The notes: generated by a model not told the origin, from the letters alone. Positions 32,842-42,301 are shown, counted from the stretch's first letter. The stretch is 64,000 nt of DNA from Gammaproteobacteria bacterium (GCA_018069465.1 JAGPUW010000008.1:62001-126000), one strand, 5' to 3'. Made by a program: numbers and translations.

Positions 32842-34139
32842 CTATCCGATCCGTCCGCCTGAATTCAGCGGGTCGGCTACTTGAGGCAGTTTGGATGTGG
32901 TTCTTTTCTTCCATTCCTCTTCCAGCAGTTCTCTAGCGGCGTGCTCGAGAAACTGCGGTGCAGCCCACTCGTTTACATCGAAGTCGTTCTTGATGTAGCC
33001 GTGGCTGAGCATGAAGTCTTTGCCGATCTCGACGGAAGCCATGTTCTGGGGCGAAAGATTGGGCACCATGTCGATATGCTTAATGCCTTCGTAGGTGTCC
33101 TCAACGTCCAGATAGAAGGTTTGCTTGTCGAGAATCGCCGCCGCGGCATGCTTGTGCTCGTTGCTCCAGCGCCCGACCTTAATCATGGCTTTCATAAAGG
33201 CGACGACGAGTTCAGGGTGCTGCTCGGCCATGACATCGGTACAGGTGATAACGGCGGGAATGTTGGCGACTTGCAGGGTCCAGTCTGGATACCGTGACAG
33301 TTCCTCAATCGCCTTCATCTTACCCGTCGCTTCCTGCAGGTGTTGGAAGACCTTGCTTTGGGTATAAATTGCATCGACGGTGCCATCCAACAGTGCAGTT
33401 TCCAGCGGCCGGAAGGCCAGGTCGCGCTTGTGGTCACGAGCGAGCCAAAGGTCGGATGGGTTATACAGCGGTTCCAGCATCTCAGGATTGTTATACCAAT
33501 CGTCGGCGTAGGGAAACTCCACGATCTCGACATCGTCGCGGGTCATGCCATTCACTCGCAGCATCAACTCGATTTGTTGTTCTTCCTGAATGCGCCACCA
33601 GTCGTTCTTGATGGCGTTCATACTTTTCGTGATACCGATCTTCTTGCCCTTCAGTTCGGTCATTCGGTATATGTCGTCCCGGGAGCGAACCATCATGCAA
33701 CCGCCTTCCTGTGGTACTTGTGTTACCCCCAATAGTTTGGTACGACGCATATCGGCATGAACATGAACCGGCGGGAATAAACCGCCAAAACGAATCAGGT
33801 TGTCGAGATTGTGGATATAGTGCGGGTAGAAATCATTCTCGCGGGTGTTGCGAAAGTAATCGTACTTCACGCCGAGCTTCTTGTACTCCTCTCGGGTCCA
33901 GCCCAGTTCCTGATCGATATTACTGGCGGATATGAGGGGGCGTTGGTGTACCACACCTCATTCCAATCCAATGGGGTGACGTTCAACTTCGTGTTTTCAA
34001 AGGTTGTAGTTTTGACCGCCTTGGATAACTCCCCTGGAGAGCAGGCAGTTGCATCACCACTATAAGCATTAATAAAACAAGCTGGATTTACACCATAATA
34101 GTAAGGATGGCTCCCCACCAAAATGATATATATCAACAT
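32842..34139 (-). pseudogene. DszB-like desulfinase/substrate-binding-fold protein, frameshifted
   Basis: The main frame (33954 to 32842, 370 codons, GTG start) has a periplasmic-binding-protein fold of the NMT1/DszB kind. IRFGGLFPP, KLLGVTQ, LKGKKIGIT and EWAAPQFLEHA match 2'-hydroxybiphenyl-2-sulfinate desulfinase DszB. A histidine (His45) sits exactly 10 residues before the arginine of RFGG, as His60 and Arg70 do in DszB. The N-terminus continues in another frame (34139 to about 33938) with DWNEVWYTNAP. Adding one C to the run of five at 33936-33940 (G on the plus strand) joins WYTNAP to LISASNIDQELGW. The DszB catalytic Cys27 position (YSNCP) is Ala here (YTNAP). No export signal is clear. 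It could be a decayed gene, a sequencing error or a catalytically changed family member. Confidence 0.75.
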
Positions 34140-34337
34140 AGTATTACAGCTTTATTATGGTACTTAGTGCTTGAAAACTGGCCTGGATAGAGATGCCAGC
34201 CGGACAGTGCAAGCCTTTGTTATTAGTTAGATAAAGCATATCCATAAGATCAAATAGTTTTTTATTCTGACAACTCATAATAGTCTGCAGGAATTATTAT
34301 GTCTTCTATATTTAGCTGAATCCCCAGCATCCATTGT

Positions 34338-34964
34338 TTAATCAGTATCACCTGTTCCTGGCGAAATATTTGCCCCGGTCTCGCCAAGCTGAACACGTAG
34401 CCGGTGTTCTGCTAGCCGCGTATGGAAGCCCTCAGCTTCGCCATAAGCCATAAATTCACTGTAGCGATCATGGGGGTTGGCGGCCCGCCGTGCATGCTTA
34501 ATTGGGCACCAGTACTGCTCGGTGCGCGCTGAAACTTCTCTGGCGTAAGCCAGCACACCGGTGCCGTAACCACAGTAAACGCAGTTGAACTTTTCAAACA
34601 GGTTGAGATAAGCCAGCATATGCCGGTCAATCACCACATAATCAGCCCGTGCCACTCGCGGTATGCGATAGGCCCGAAAGCAAATTTGCTGATAAATAAA
34701 CAAGGATATATCCAGTATCAACAGCGGGAAAAACATCGAATAAATAAAAGGCGCCGACAACAAGTGCCGTGGCGGTGTTTGTTTTAGGTATTCACCCCAG
34801 CGCAACTTCATTTGTCGGTGGGTGGCTTTTACCTGCTGTTCAAAGCGTACACGCCGACCTTTGATGTTATAGGCGACCTTGTCTTCGTGCTCGTGAAAGG
34901 CCGCTTCAAGCTCTGCCTCAAGAGCGCGCATTTTTATCAGCAGACTATCAATTTTTGAATTCAT
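34338..34964 (-). CDS. Conserved hypothetical protein with one membrane segment
   Basis: A 208-residue protein with an N-terminal charged coiled-coil-like half (LLIKMRALEAELEAAFHEHEDK), one hydrophobic stretch (FIYSMFFPLLILDISLFIY), then a conserved-looking block FNCVYCGYGTGVLAYARE followed by EQYWCPIKHARR. The three cysteines and histidine of CxxC and CPIKH could bind a metal or Fe-S centre. I recall similar uncharacterised proteins in other gammaproteobacteria but cannot name a function. It is 68 bp downstream of slipin on the same strand. Confidence 0.75.
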   Translation of the reverse strand: MNSKIDSLLIKMRALEAELEAAFHEHEDKVAYNIKGRRVRFEQQVKATHRQMKLRWGEYLKQTPPRHLLSAPFIYSMFFPLLILDISLFIYQQICFRAYRIPRVARADYVVIDRHMLAYLNLFEKFNCVYCGYGTGVLAYAREVSARTEQYWCPIKHARRAANPHDRYSEFMAYGEAEGFHTRLAEHRLRVQLGETGANISPGTGDTD

Positions 34965-35032
34965 AGATTCCGGCCTTTCAATTGAGGCAAGCGCTGATTA
35001 ATTGCATAAGACGATCTGCCAGCCGAAGTCAT

Positions 35033-35782
35033 TCATTCATTGCCCTTGAACATTTTATTAACCAGGTCCAGTGGGAAGACAATGGTATTGGTACGCTCGC
35101 TGGCGATTTCAGTCAGGGTTTGCATATACCGTAATTGAATGGCTTCGGGCTGTTTGGCCAGTGTTCTGGCAGCCTCCAGCAGTTTTTCGGAAGCCTGCAT
35201 CTCACCTTCAGCGTGAATCACTTTTGCGCGCCGGGTGCGCTCAGCCTCGGCTTGTTTGGCGATGGCACGAATCATACTTTCGTCGAGGTCGACATGCTTA
35301 ATTTCAACATTATTGACTTTAATACCCCAGGCATCGGTCTGTTCATCGAGAATGGCTTGTACATCGGTATTGAGGCGTTCGCGCTCCGATAACATTTCAT
35401 CCAGCTCGTGCTGACCCAGCACCGAGCGCAGCGTGGTCTGGGCCAGTTGGCTGGTGGCCGCGTAAAAATCTTCGACCTGAATAATCGCTTTCTCCGGATC
35501 GACCACGCGGAAATACACGACTGCATTCACTTTTACGGAAACATTATCGCGGGAAATAACATCCTGACTGGGCACATCCATCACCACCGTGCGCAAATCT
35601 GTTCTCACCATTTGTTGAATACCGGGGATAATAATAATGAACCCCGGCCCCTTCACCTTCCAGAAACGGCCCAGTAAAAAGACCACGCCACGTTCATATT
35701 CACGAAGGATTTTTATCGCACTAGCAATAAATAAAATAACCAGCACTAGCAGGGTATAAAGTGGATATTCAATCACGGTCAC
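35033..35782 (-). CDS. Slipin family protein (SPFH/stomatin)
   Basis: The 249-residue protein has an N-terminal membrane anchor ([21 protein letters not shown]), then a Band 7/SPFH domain beginning [14 protein letters not shown] with [13 protein letters not shown], and a C-terminal coiled region ([18 protein letters not shown]). Slipins organise membrane microdomains and occur with NfeD-type proteases, which cleave their C-terminus in some archaea. The NfeD gene lies 94 bp upstream on the same strand, the standard pairing. This supports joint work in membrane quality control. Confidence 0.95.
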   Translation of the reverse strand: MTVIEYPLYTLLVLVILFIASAIKILREYERGVVFLLGRFWKVKGPGFIIIIPGIQQMVRTDLRTVVMDVPSQDVISRDNVSVKVNAVVYFRVVDPEKAIIQVEDFYAATSQLAQTTLRSVLGQHELDEMLSERERLNTDVQAILDEQTDAWGIKVNNVEIKHVDLDESMIRAIAKQAEAERTRRAKVIHAEGEMQASEKLLEAARTLAKQPEAIQLRYMQTLTEIASERTNTIVFPLDLVNKMFKGNE

Positions 35783-35876
35783 GCTCCTTGATTCGTCAAT
35801 AAAAAATTATTGTGCAATACGTTTCAACAGAATTGGGCAGATACCCGTCATTGTGCAAACCTTGTCTGGTTGCCAC

Positions 35877-37274
35877 TCATTGCTCAGTTATGCTCAGGGG
35901 TTCGACATCCAGCTTTAAGCCTTCGACTGCTTTAACTCTGACCTGCTCGCCTTTGTGCAATGGTTGAGCACTGCGTGCACGCCACCTTTCACTGTGTATT
36001 GCGACCATTGCCATGCCATCGTCGAGCAGCTCAATCACCGTCGCCCTCTCGCCGATCATCTGCTCAACACCACTGACCACGGGACGCTTTCTGGCCCTCA
36101 GCGCCATGCCAACCGCAAGGAAAAACACCAGAGCGCTGACCAGGGTAAAGGTCAAAATAACGGAAAGATAAATCGTAAATGCAGGTAACTGGGTGTCCAT
36201 TAAAACAATGGAACCGATCACAAAAGAAATTAGCCCGCCAAGCCCGAGCACGCCAAAACTGGGCTGAAAAGCCTCCGCCACCATTAACGCGGCCCCGAGT
36301 AATATCAGGCCCACTCCCGCATAGTTGACGGGCAGTAGCTGGAAGGAATAGAGCGCCAGCAGCAGGCAAATGGCGCCCACAGTGCCGGGTAAAATACCGC
36401 CGGGATTATAAAATTCGAGTATCAATCCATAGATACCAATCATCATCAGAATATAGGCAACGTTGGGATTAGTAATGACATTGAGCAGGCGACTGCGCCA
36501 ATCTGGCAGCAGCTCGACTACCGTTAGGTCAGAGGTGTGCAGGGTCTGCACCTTGTTGAGCACCTTCACTTTGCGCCCATCGATCTGCACTAGCAGGTCG
36601 GTGATGTCAGTGGCGATGATATCAATCACATTCAACGCCAGTGCCTCCCTCGCCTGAAGACTAAGGCCCTGGCGCACAGCTTGCTCAGCCCATTCTTCAT
36701 TGCGCCCATGCAAGGCTGCCAGGCCGCGTATATAGGCTGCGGCATCGTTGATAATTTTATGTTGCATGGCATCGCCCTGGGGTTTGTCAGCAGGCTCCGC
36801 CTCCTCGCCCTCCTCCTTTTTCTTGTCCATGCCCGGCAGCGAGATACCCCCTATTTGCACCGGTGTCGCTGCCCCCAGGTTGGTGCCGGGGGCCATTGCC
36901 GCAATATGACTGGCCAATAAAATATAAGTGCCGGCACTGGCCGCCCGTGCGCCGGTGGGTGACACATAGGTCGCAACGGGAACGGGTGATGCGGTAATCG
37001 TTTGGATAATACCGCGCATGGCAGTATCGAGGCCGCCAGGTGTGTCCACGCGGATAATAATGATAGCGGGTGAAGTGTCGATAGCATCCTGGAAAGCGCG
37101 GGCCAAATAATCTTCAGTTGCCGGGCCAATGGCGCCATCAATTGACAAAAGCACGGCTTGCCCCGCTGTGGCAGAGGCAGCGCTACAACATAGTGATAAA
37201 CAACAGACCAGAGCGGTGAGCCAGTCACGCAGGGTGAGACGCGCAGCCAACAAAGCTATTTTAGAATCTTTCAT
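35877..37274 (-). CDS. NfeD family membrane serine protease (ClpP-class)
   Basis: The 465-residue protein starts at ATG 37274 (MKDSK), with an open extension to a TTG at 37298. It has a signal/anchor segment and a ClpP-like protease domain with AVLLSIDGAIGPATEDYL, DTPGGLDTAMRG and the active-site region ARAASAGTYILLASH, followed by a loop with AAAYIRGLAALHGRNEEWAE. Four to five membrane helices (about 270-390) come next, then an OB-fold NfeD domain ending in VKAVEGLKLDVEPL. This is the full-length (1b) class that cleaves slipin in other organisms. It is paired with the slipin gene downstream. Confidence 0.93.
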   Translation of the reverse strand: MKDSKIALLAARLTLRDWLTALVCCLSLCCSAASATAGQAVLLSIDGAIGPATEDYLARAFQDAIDTSPAIIIIRVDTPGGLDTAMRGIIQTITASPVPVATYVSPTGARAASAGTYILLASHIAAMAPGTNLGAATPVQIGGISLPGMDKKKEEGEEAEPADKPQGDAMQHKIINDAAAYIRGLAALHGRNEEWAEQAVRQGLSLQAREALALNVIDIIATDITDLLVQIDGRKVKVLNKVQTLHTSDLTVVELLPDWRSRLLNVITNPNVAYILMMIGIYGLILEFYNPGGILPGTVGAICLLLALYSFQLLPVNYAGVGLILLGAALMVAEAFQPSFGVLGLGGLISFVIGSIVLMDTQLPAFTIYLSVILTFTLVSALVFFLAVGMALRARKRPVVSGVEQMIGERATVIELLDDGMAMVAIHSERWRARSAQPLHKGEQVRVKAVEGLKLDVEPLSITEQ

Positions 37275-37298
37275 AAAAAGCCATTTCCACCTCGCCAA

Positions 37299-37610
37299 AC
37301 ACTAAAATATTTAAACTGTAGACGCGTTTATTTAATACCACCTAATGGGTATAGCCCTATAAGCAGCCTCAGGCAAGTGATCACTGACGGTTAGTGATTA
37401 ACAATTGATTTGGAATATGGCCTGTCGCGGCGAGGCAGTGAAAATTGCTTGTTTTTACTGTAGAAGATATTTTTTAAGGCACTGCTTTCACGCCGTAATT
37501 AAAAGTCTGGTGTCGATAGAGTAAATCCTCAACACCGACATCTATTCGATAACTGAAAATGCCACTTTATTGTGTTTTAAGCGGCCTTGCAGCCTGGGCA
37601 CTTGATTCAG
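37299..37610. other. Intergenic region upstream of NfeD gene
   Basis: No gene can be supported in these 312 bp. The segment should contain the promoter of the NfeD-slipin transcript, but I see no clear hexamer pair. Confidence 0.4.
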
Positions 37611-37663
37611 CATTAGCCTGAAGCCTGTTATCAATACAGGGGCAATAACAGTTCAGGCTAATG
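37611..37663 (-). terminator. Long hairpin downstream of FadL-type gene
   Basis: A 12-bp outer stem (CATTAGCCTGAA / TTCAGGCTAATG) continues, after a small bulge, into an inner stem CTGTTAT / ATAACAG. It lies 29 bp after the porin stop. There is no U tract on the minus strand, so it may be a transcript-stabilising hairpin or a factor-dependent terminator. Confidence 0.5.
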
Positions 37664-37691
37664 TGTGTTGTCGTAGAAAACGAAGGACTCT

Positions 37692-38930
37692 TTATAAAGT
37701 CCAGTTGGCACTGAACGAGAGAAAGATTATTTCGTTGTCTTTATATTCACCGGAGTAGCCAGTTAAAGGCCCGCCCGCTATTGACTGCGTGTTTATTTTG
37801 GCGGAACCCAGGTCGGCATAAACCAGCTGAGCACCCCAATCGAAACTGGTGGCAGATGTATGTTGAATGCCAAGAGCGTAGCGATTTTGCCGATCAATTG
37901 GCAAGTCGGCAGTTCTATCCTGCGCATCCACCGGGTTGGTATCGTAGGCATAGCCCGCATTTAAGATCCACTCGGGGGCCAGGCGATATTCAATACCCAC
38001 GGCGTAGTGATAGGTGTCGTCCCAATTTCTGGGTAGGTCAATACTCGTACCTGTCTGGGTCGAGAGATTGACATTATCCATTGTGCTCCAGTCTTCCCAG
38101 CCCAAGGTAATATGGCCGGTTAACGCGTCGCTGAACTGATGGCTTAGGCCCGCATAGGCTTTGGCGGCCAAATTGAGGTCAAGATCACTACCAACGCTTA
38201 AACCCGATGGAGTAATCTCGGCATCTCCACCGTATTCAGCGTCAAATTCTGACTGATAGTACATGCCGAAGTGAGTGGTTTCACTGAATTCATACCATAG
38301 GCTTAAGTGGTAGCCTACGAGCGTATCATCGCCATCTATCTTCGCTTGACCATCACTATTCGAGGGGCGAGGTACGGCGAGTTTCATTTCAAGTTCGGTG
38401 TACATAATAGGCAGGCCGAAACCCACCGACAGTTTATCGGTAATGCTATAAGCAATAGAGGGCATCGCCACCATCGCCACCAGATCAACCAATGTAGCTT
38501 GATAGCGCCCTGCCCAGTTATTGTCGTAATCGAGCCCGGCACCGGCTAAAGCCGCAAAGGAGAAACCAAACTGCCATTGATCATTAATCGGCTTGACGTA
38601 AAACATACTGCCGGTTGGTATATCGTCTCCGGCGTCACCACCATTTCCAGTACCATTCAAAACGCCACTGCTTTCAACAGAAAACTTGCTGCTTGAACTG
38701 AGAAGCCCGCCGGTGACCATCAATTGTGTGTTTTTAATTTGCGCCATGCTCGCGGGGCTATACAGTGCCGCTGAAGCATCACCAGTACCCGCCTCGGCCC
38801 CAGCACCTGCTCGGCCCATGGCCGGTGCGCCGAATTCGTTGAGCCACAAGCCGCCGGCATGGGCCTGTTGCATGGAAATAGCGGCCAGTGAAACCGCAAG
38901 GGGTATTAATATCCGTTTATTCATTTTCAT
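37692..38930 (-). CDS. OmpP1/FadL/TodX family outer membrane transporter
   Basis: The 412-residue protein has a signal peptide (MKMNKRILIPLAVSLAAIS, cleaved after QAHA) and a mature N-terminus GGLWLNEFGAPAMGRAGAGA. That leader-plug motif, with the following GDASAALYSPASM, is diagnostic of FadL-type porins (NPA-like region). It ends in an aromatic beta strand (IIFLSFSANWTL). FadL proteins carry long-chain fatty acids or other hydrophobic substrates across the outer membrane. This fits the fatty-acid/ester catabolic genes and the ETF system in the window. It appears to be monocistronic. Confidence 0.93.
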   Translation of the reverse strand: MKMNKRILIPLAVSLAAISMQQAHAGGLWLNEFGAPAMGRAGAGAEAGTGDASAALYSPASMAQIKNTQLMVTGGLLSSSSKFSVESSGVLNGTGNGGDAGDDIPTGSMFYVKPINDQWQFGFSFAALAGAGLDYDNNWAGRYQATLVDLVAMVAMPSIAYSITDKLSVGFGLPIMYTELEMKLAVPRPSNSDGQAKIDGDDTLVGYHLSLWYEFSETTHFGMYYQSEFDAEYGGDAEITPSGLSVGSDLDLNLAAKAYAGLSHQFSDALTGHITLGWEDWSTMDNVNLSTQTGTSIDLPRNWDDTYHYAVGIEYRLAPEWILNAGYAYDTNPVDAQDRTADLPIDRQNRYALGIQHTSATSFDWGAQLVYADLGSAKINTQSIAGGPLTGYSGEYKDNEIIFLSFSANWTL

Positions 38931-39025
38931 TCATCCCATAATTTAGAGAGCAACTGCAACGCTGATATGACAGTGGCTTAACTGCTATTGAGTAGCACCA
39001 GCGGCGGCAAGAAAATAATAATAAC

Positions 39026-41296
39026 TTAATGAAGGTATTTTTCTACCAGCTTTTTAACTGCCGGGTCAGCCGGTGCGATAGCGGTCAATTGCGAAATGTA
39101 GGTGTAAATTGAAGAAGTATTAGCGCTTTTCTCCAGATAGAACACGAGCGTCATCAGTAAGTCATATTGATTGGGCCAGCGCTTTGTCGCCGCCACCAGA
39201 GCTTGTACCGCCGCAGCGGTTTGACCCAGCTCGTCAAGGGCAACGGCGTACACATAGGCATAGCGCGCTTGTGCATCGGTCTGCTCAATGGCTAGTTTTA
39301 AATGAGGCAAGGCAGCCTGGTAATCACCCTTGCGAATCAGCAGTAAAGCATAGCTGTGCTGCACCGCCCCGCTGTCGGGCGTCATTTTTAATGCGCGTTT
39401 GAGCAAGTCTGCCGCTTGCGCCTCTCGCCCAGTACCGCGATACAAGTCAGCCATGTTCAGTAGGGCTGGCACATAATGGGGCTCAATACGCAGCGCCTGT
39501 TGATACGCTTTTTCTGCCGCCACAACATTGCCAAAGCTCAGCTCCAGCCCCCCGATAGTGCTTTGTGTCGCCGGGGAATCAGCTGAAACTTGCAGGGAGC
39601 TAAGGTATTCCTGCAGGAGGGGTGCAAGCACAGCCTGCTGCTCAGCTTGCAGTTGTGTAAAAGTATCTGCCAGGGTTTCAGCCAGTTGATAGCGTACTGA
39701 GCGGCTATTATCGTTCAGATAAGGTAAGAGCAATTTCCACCGGGTCTGCGCAGGTAAGGCCTGCAAAGAGCGGATAGCCCCTCGCCTAAGCATTGGGCTG
39801 TCATCCTGCAAACTCTTTTGTGCCGTCGCCACACTGACTCGTGATGGAAAGGCAGAAACCTGCTGCAACAAGCTAGCCCTGATGATGTCAGGTGACTTCG
39901 ACTCATCGACCAGTTGGGTTAAGGCCCTTGTCACCAGTACGTCCCCTGCCTGAGCGCGCTGATTTAAGTTCGCCCAATGGTTAGCGCTAGGCTTTACGCC
40001 CCACTTCGATAATTGCTCGCTAGCCCAGGTGTTGCCGCCTTTATCAGCCTGATCTGCATGGCAATTGGTACACGCATTAGGCACACCCAGAGTCTGCGAT
40101 AAATCTGGCCGTGGAATCGTAAAGCTGTGATCACGCCGGTCGTCCACTTGCATAAAAGTACGGGCGGGCATGTGGCAATTCACACAGGCCGCACCTGTTG
40201 ACGCCGCCGGGTGGTGATGATGCTTCGGTGTATCGAACACCTCTGGCTTATGACATTGAGCGCACAGGCCATTGCCCTCTATTAACACTTTACCGCTATG
40301 GGGGTTATGACAATTGCTACAGGTCACGCCTTTGCCATGCATTTTACTTTGCAGGAAAGAGCCCATTACAAAGGCTTCTTCGCGAATTTGCCCGTCGAGG
40401 AAGTAGGAGCCTTCATTTAATAATTGCAGGCGATTGGCATCGTGAAAATCCGCGCCTTCTGTTTTTTCGACTAAGGGCGTGCGCAGTGCATGGCAACTGC
40501 CGCACATATTAATTTGCTGGGTGTTTTTGTTCCCCTGCGGACTGGCAATAGACTCGCCGGGCTTAAATTGCCAACTCATAGCCGGGAGTGGCGACGAGGC
40601 AAAACCACTATTATTGTCGACTAATTGCTTGTTCTTCGCCAATTCCACATGTTTGGCGCCGCTACCGTGGCAGGCTTCGCAGCTAACATTTATCTCCGAC
40701 CATGTAGTGTTATAGCTGTGAGCCTCGGCATCGTAATTTTTTTCAACATGGGTCGAGTGGCAACTAGCGCAGCGGTTATTCCAGTTTTGAAAATGTCGTG
40801 TCCAGAAAAAGGGATGCTCTGGGCTAATGTTTTCGTCGGGCTGCAAATGAAACCAGCGCTGCCCGCCCTCCTCCTTACTTCGGCTATCCCAGGCGGTATT
40901 TAAAGCCTGTATATGACCGTCCTTGGTTTCAATCAGATATTGTTGCAGGGGCTGAAAGCCAAAGGTGTACTTTATTTCAAAGGTACTTTTTTTACCGACC
41001 CCGTCAATAGTCGCGACGTAATAGCGATTTTTATCTCGATAAAAGCGGCTGTCAATATCGTGAAAACTAACCGTTATGCCAGAAAAATCTCCCAGCACAG
41101 AATCAGACTTGGCGACCTGCATTGCCTTGAAGTGGTCAGATTTCTGCCATTGTTGATGCTGCTGCTGATGACAGCCACCACACACTTGGGCACCGACATA
41201 GGGCGCACTATCAAGCTGAGCCGCCAATAATTTAAAGCTTATGCTAAGTGCAAGGCAAATTGCCGCCAGCATAATAAGCAAAGGGCGTTTCAACAT
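39026..41296 (-). CDS. Octaheme c-type cytochrome with HEAT-like and TPR domains
   Basis: The 756-residue exported protein has an N-terminal signal segment and eight CXXCH heme sites (CGGCH beginning at Cys39, then CASCH, CEACH, CGSCH, CSNCH, CAQCH, CVNCH and CTNCH), all within about the first 400 residues. The middle part has HEAT-like helical pairs (VSVATAQKSLQDDSPMLRRG; RYQLAETLADTF). The C-terminal part carries tetratricopeptide repeats (AAEKAYQQALRIEPHYVPAL; AADLLKRALKMTPDSGAVQ). Multiheme cytochromes of this layout are periplasmic electron carriers or oxidoreductases, and the TPR region suggests protein docking. The redox partner is unknown; a porin gene and a beta-barrel gene flank it. 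Confidence 0.9.
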   Translation of the reverse strand: MLKRPLLIMLAAICLALSISFKLLAAQLDSAPYVGAQVCGGCHQQQHQQWQKSDHFKAMQVAKSDSVLGDFSGITVSFHDIDSRFYRDKNRYYVATIDGVGKKSTFEIKYTFGFQPLQQYLIETKDGHIQALNTAWDSRSKEEGGQRWFHLQPDENISPEHPFFWTRHFQNWNNRCASCHSTHVEKNYDAEAHSYNTTWSEINVSCEACHGSGAKHVELAKNKQLVDNNSGFASSPLPAMSWQFKPGESIASPQGNKNTQQINMCGSCHALRTPLVEKTEGADFHDANRLQLLNEGSYFLDGQIREEAFVMGSFLQSKMHGKGVTCSNCHNPHSGKVLIEGNGLCAQCHKPEVFDTPKHHHHPAASTGAACVNCHMPARTFMQVDDRRDHSFTIPRPDLSQTLGVPNACTNCHADQADKGGNTWASEQLSKWGVKPSANHWANLNQRAQAGDVLVTRALTQLVDESKSPDIIRASLLQQVSAFPSRVSVATAQKSLQDDSPMLRRGAIRSLQALPAQTRWKLLLPYLNDNSRSVRYQLAETLADTFTQLQAEQQAVLAPLLQEYLSSLQVSADSPATQSTIGGLELSFGNVVAAEKAYQQALRIEPHYVPALLNMADLYRGTGREAQAADLLKRALKMTPDSGAVQHSYALLLIRKGDYQAALPHLKLAIEQTDAQARYAYVYAVALDELGQTAAAVQALVAATKRWPNQYDLLMTLVFYLEKSANTSSIYTYISQLTAIAPADPAVKKLVEKYLH

Positions 41297-41408
41297 GAAT
41301 TAAGGGCTCAGCTTATTGATCAAAGGATGTATTGTGACATAAAGCATTCAATTCAATGGCGCTTTCTCGCCTAAAGAGCGACCCTTCATTCAGCACGAAC
41401 AGGGCAAA

Positions 41409-42239
41409 TTATTTTGGAAACAGCAGCTGCGCCTGTAAGCGCACTTGCCAGAAACCGGCATTATCTGGCTTGTCCATATTGTAATAAGCCGAAGCCTGAA
41501 AGTTGACCGGCACACTCCCCACGCGGACGATTTGGCCGATACCCCCACCAATCGGTAGCGTCCATTTTTCGCCACTATCCGCTTCCCAGTTGGCGGTGAT
41601 AATGGGCGCCGTTGTCAAATAACGCCCGGGCTTACTGGGAAAGTTATAGTTGAGAAAAGGCTGGATTAGCATCTTATTAACGTCACCGTTAGTGTCTGAG
41701 CCAGCGACATCCCAGAGATTATTAATCAGCGCGCCAAACACCCAGGGGCCACTAGCTTTTAATGCGACCGCCGTGGGCCCAAGGCTCCATTTGCCCGAGC
41801 CAAGCTGATCGTCCGATGCGGTATCGAGTTCGGCAATAGTGCCCACACCCCAAATCCAGCCACCGGCCGTCGGCGCTTTGGGCGAAAAGAATGCCGAAAA
41901 TTGCACATCACCTATGCCATTTGTCCGGTTGCCGCCGGGGGTAAAAGCAGGTTGGGATATGACCGGAAGAATAGTACGCGTGATCAGGTTCCAGTCTTCA
42001 TTAAGGCTAAACGGAATGACCGGCTGAATATTGAGGATGTTCTGGGTTTTATTTTCCGGTCCGACATCAAAATTAGTATTGTTCTGGAATGGCACGCTAA
42101 TCATGCTCGCAATCGGATTTTGCGCGGCCTTTGCTAGTGAGGCAACGTCACCGCCACTCCCCCCTGCGGGAGCCGCATGAATAGGCGAGCCGATGAATAG
42201 CCCGCCGATAATAAAAAGAAATATCCACTGACTCTTCAT
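41409..42239 (-). CDS. Neuromedin-U-like outer membrane transporter-type protein
   Basis: A 276-residue protein with a signal peptide (cleaved near IHAAPAGGSGG) and a beta-rich mature chain of aromatic strands (WNLITRTILPVI, GIGDVQFSAFFSPK, GWIWGVGTIAELDTAS, WSLGPTAVALKASGPWVFGAL). It ends in WQVRLQAQLLFPK. Bacterial proteins of this type are often labelled 'neuromedin U' in databases, a name with no functional meaning here. I infer an outer-membrane beta barrel. It follows the HAD phosphatase gene by 62 bp, close to the arylsulfatase. Confidence 0.8.
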   Translation of the reverse strand: MKSQWIFLFIIGGLFIGSPIHAAPAGGSGGDVASLAKAAQNPIASMISVPFQNNTNFDVGPENKTQNILNIQPVIPFSLNEDWNLITRTILPVISQPAFTPGGNRTNGIGDVQFSAFFSPKAPTAGGWIWGVGTIAELDTASDDQLGSGKWSLGPTAVALKASGPWVFGALINNLWDVAGSDTNGDVNKMLIQPFLNYNFPSKPGRYLTTAPIITANWEADSGEKWTLPIGGGIGQIVRVGSVPVNFQASAYYNMDKPDNAGFWQVRLQAQLLFPK

Positions 42240-42301
42240 AAATCATCTTTCCGATAATAGTAAAAACAGGGTTTGTTCAGATATGCCTGAGCGCCCTTAG
42301 T

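Noticed and set aside
32842-33954. Annotation of the desulfinase-like gene as a normal ABC transporter substrate-binding protein
   Set aside because: No signal peptide, no permease or ATPase genes nearby, and sequence blocks match DszB (RFGG, WAAPQFL) better than SsuA/TauA binding proteins.
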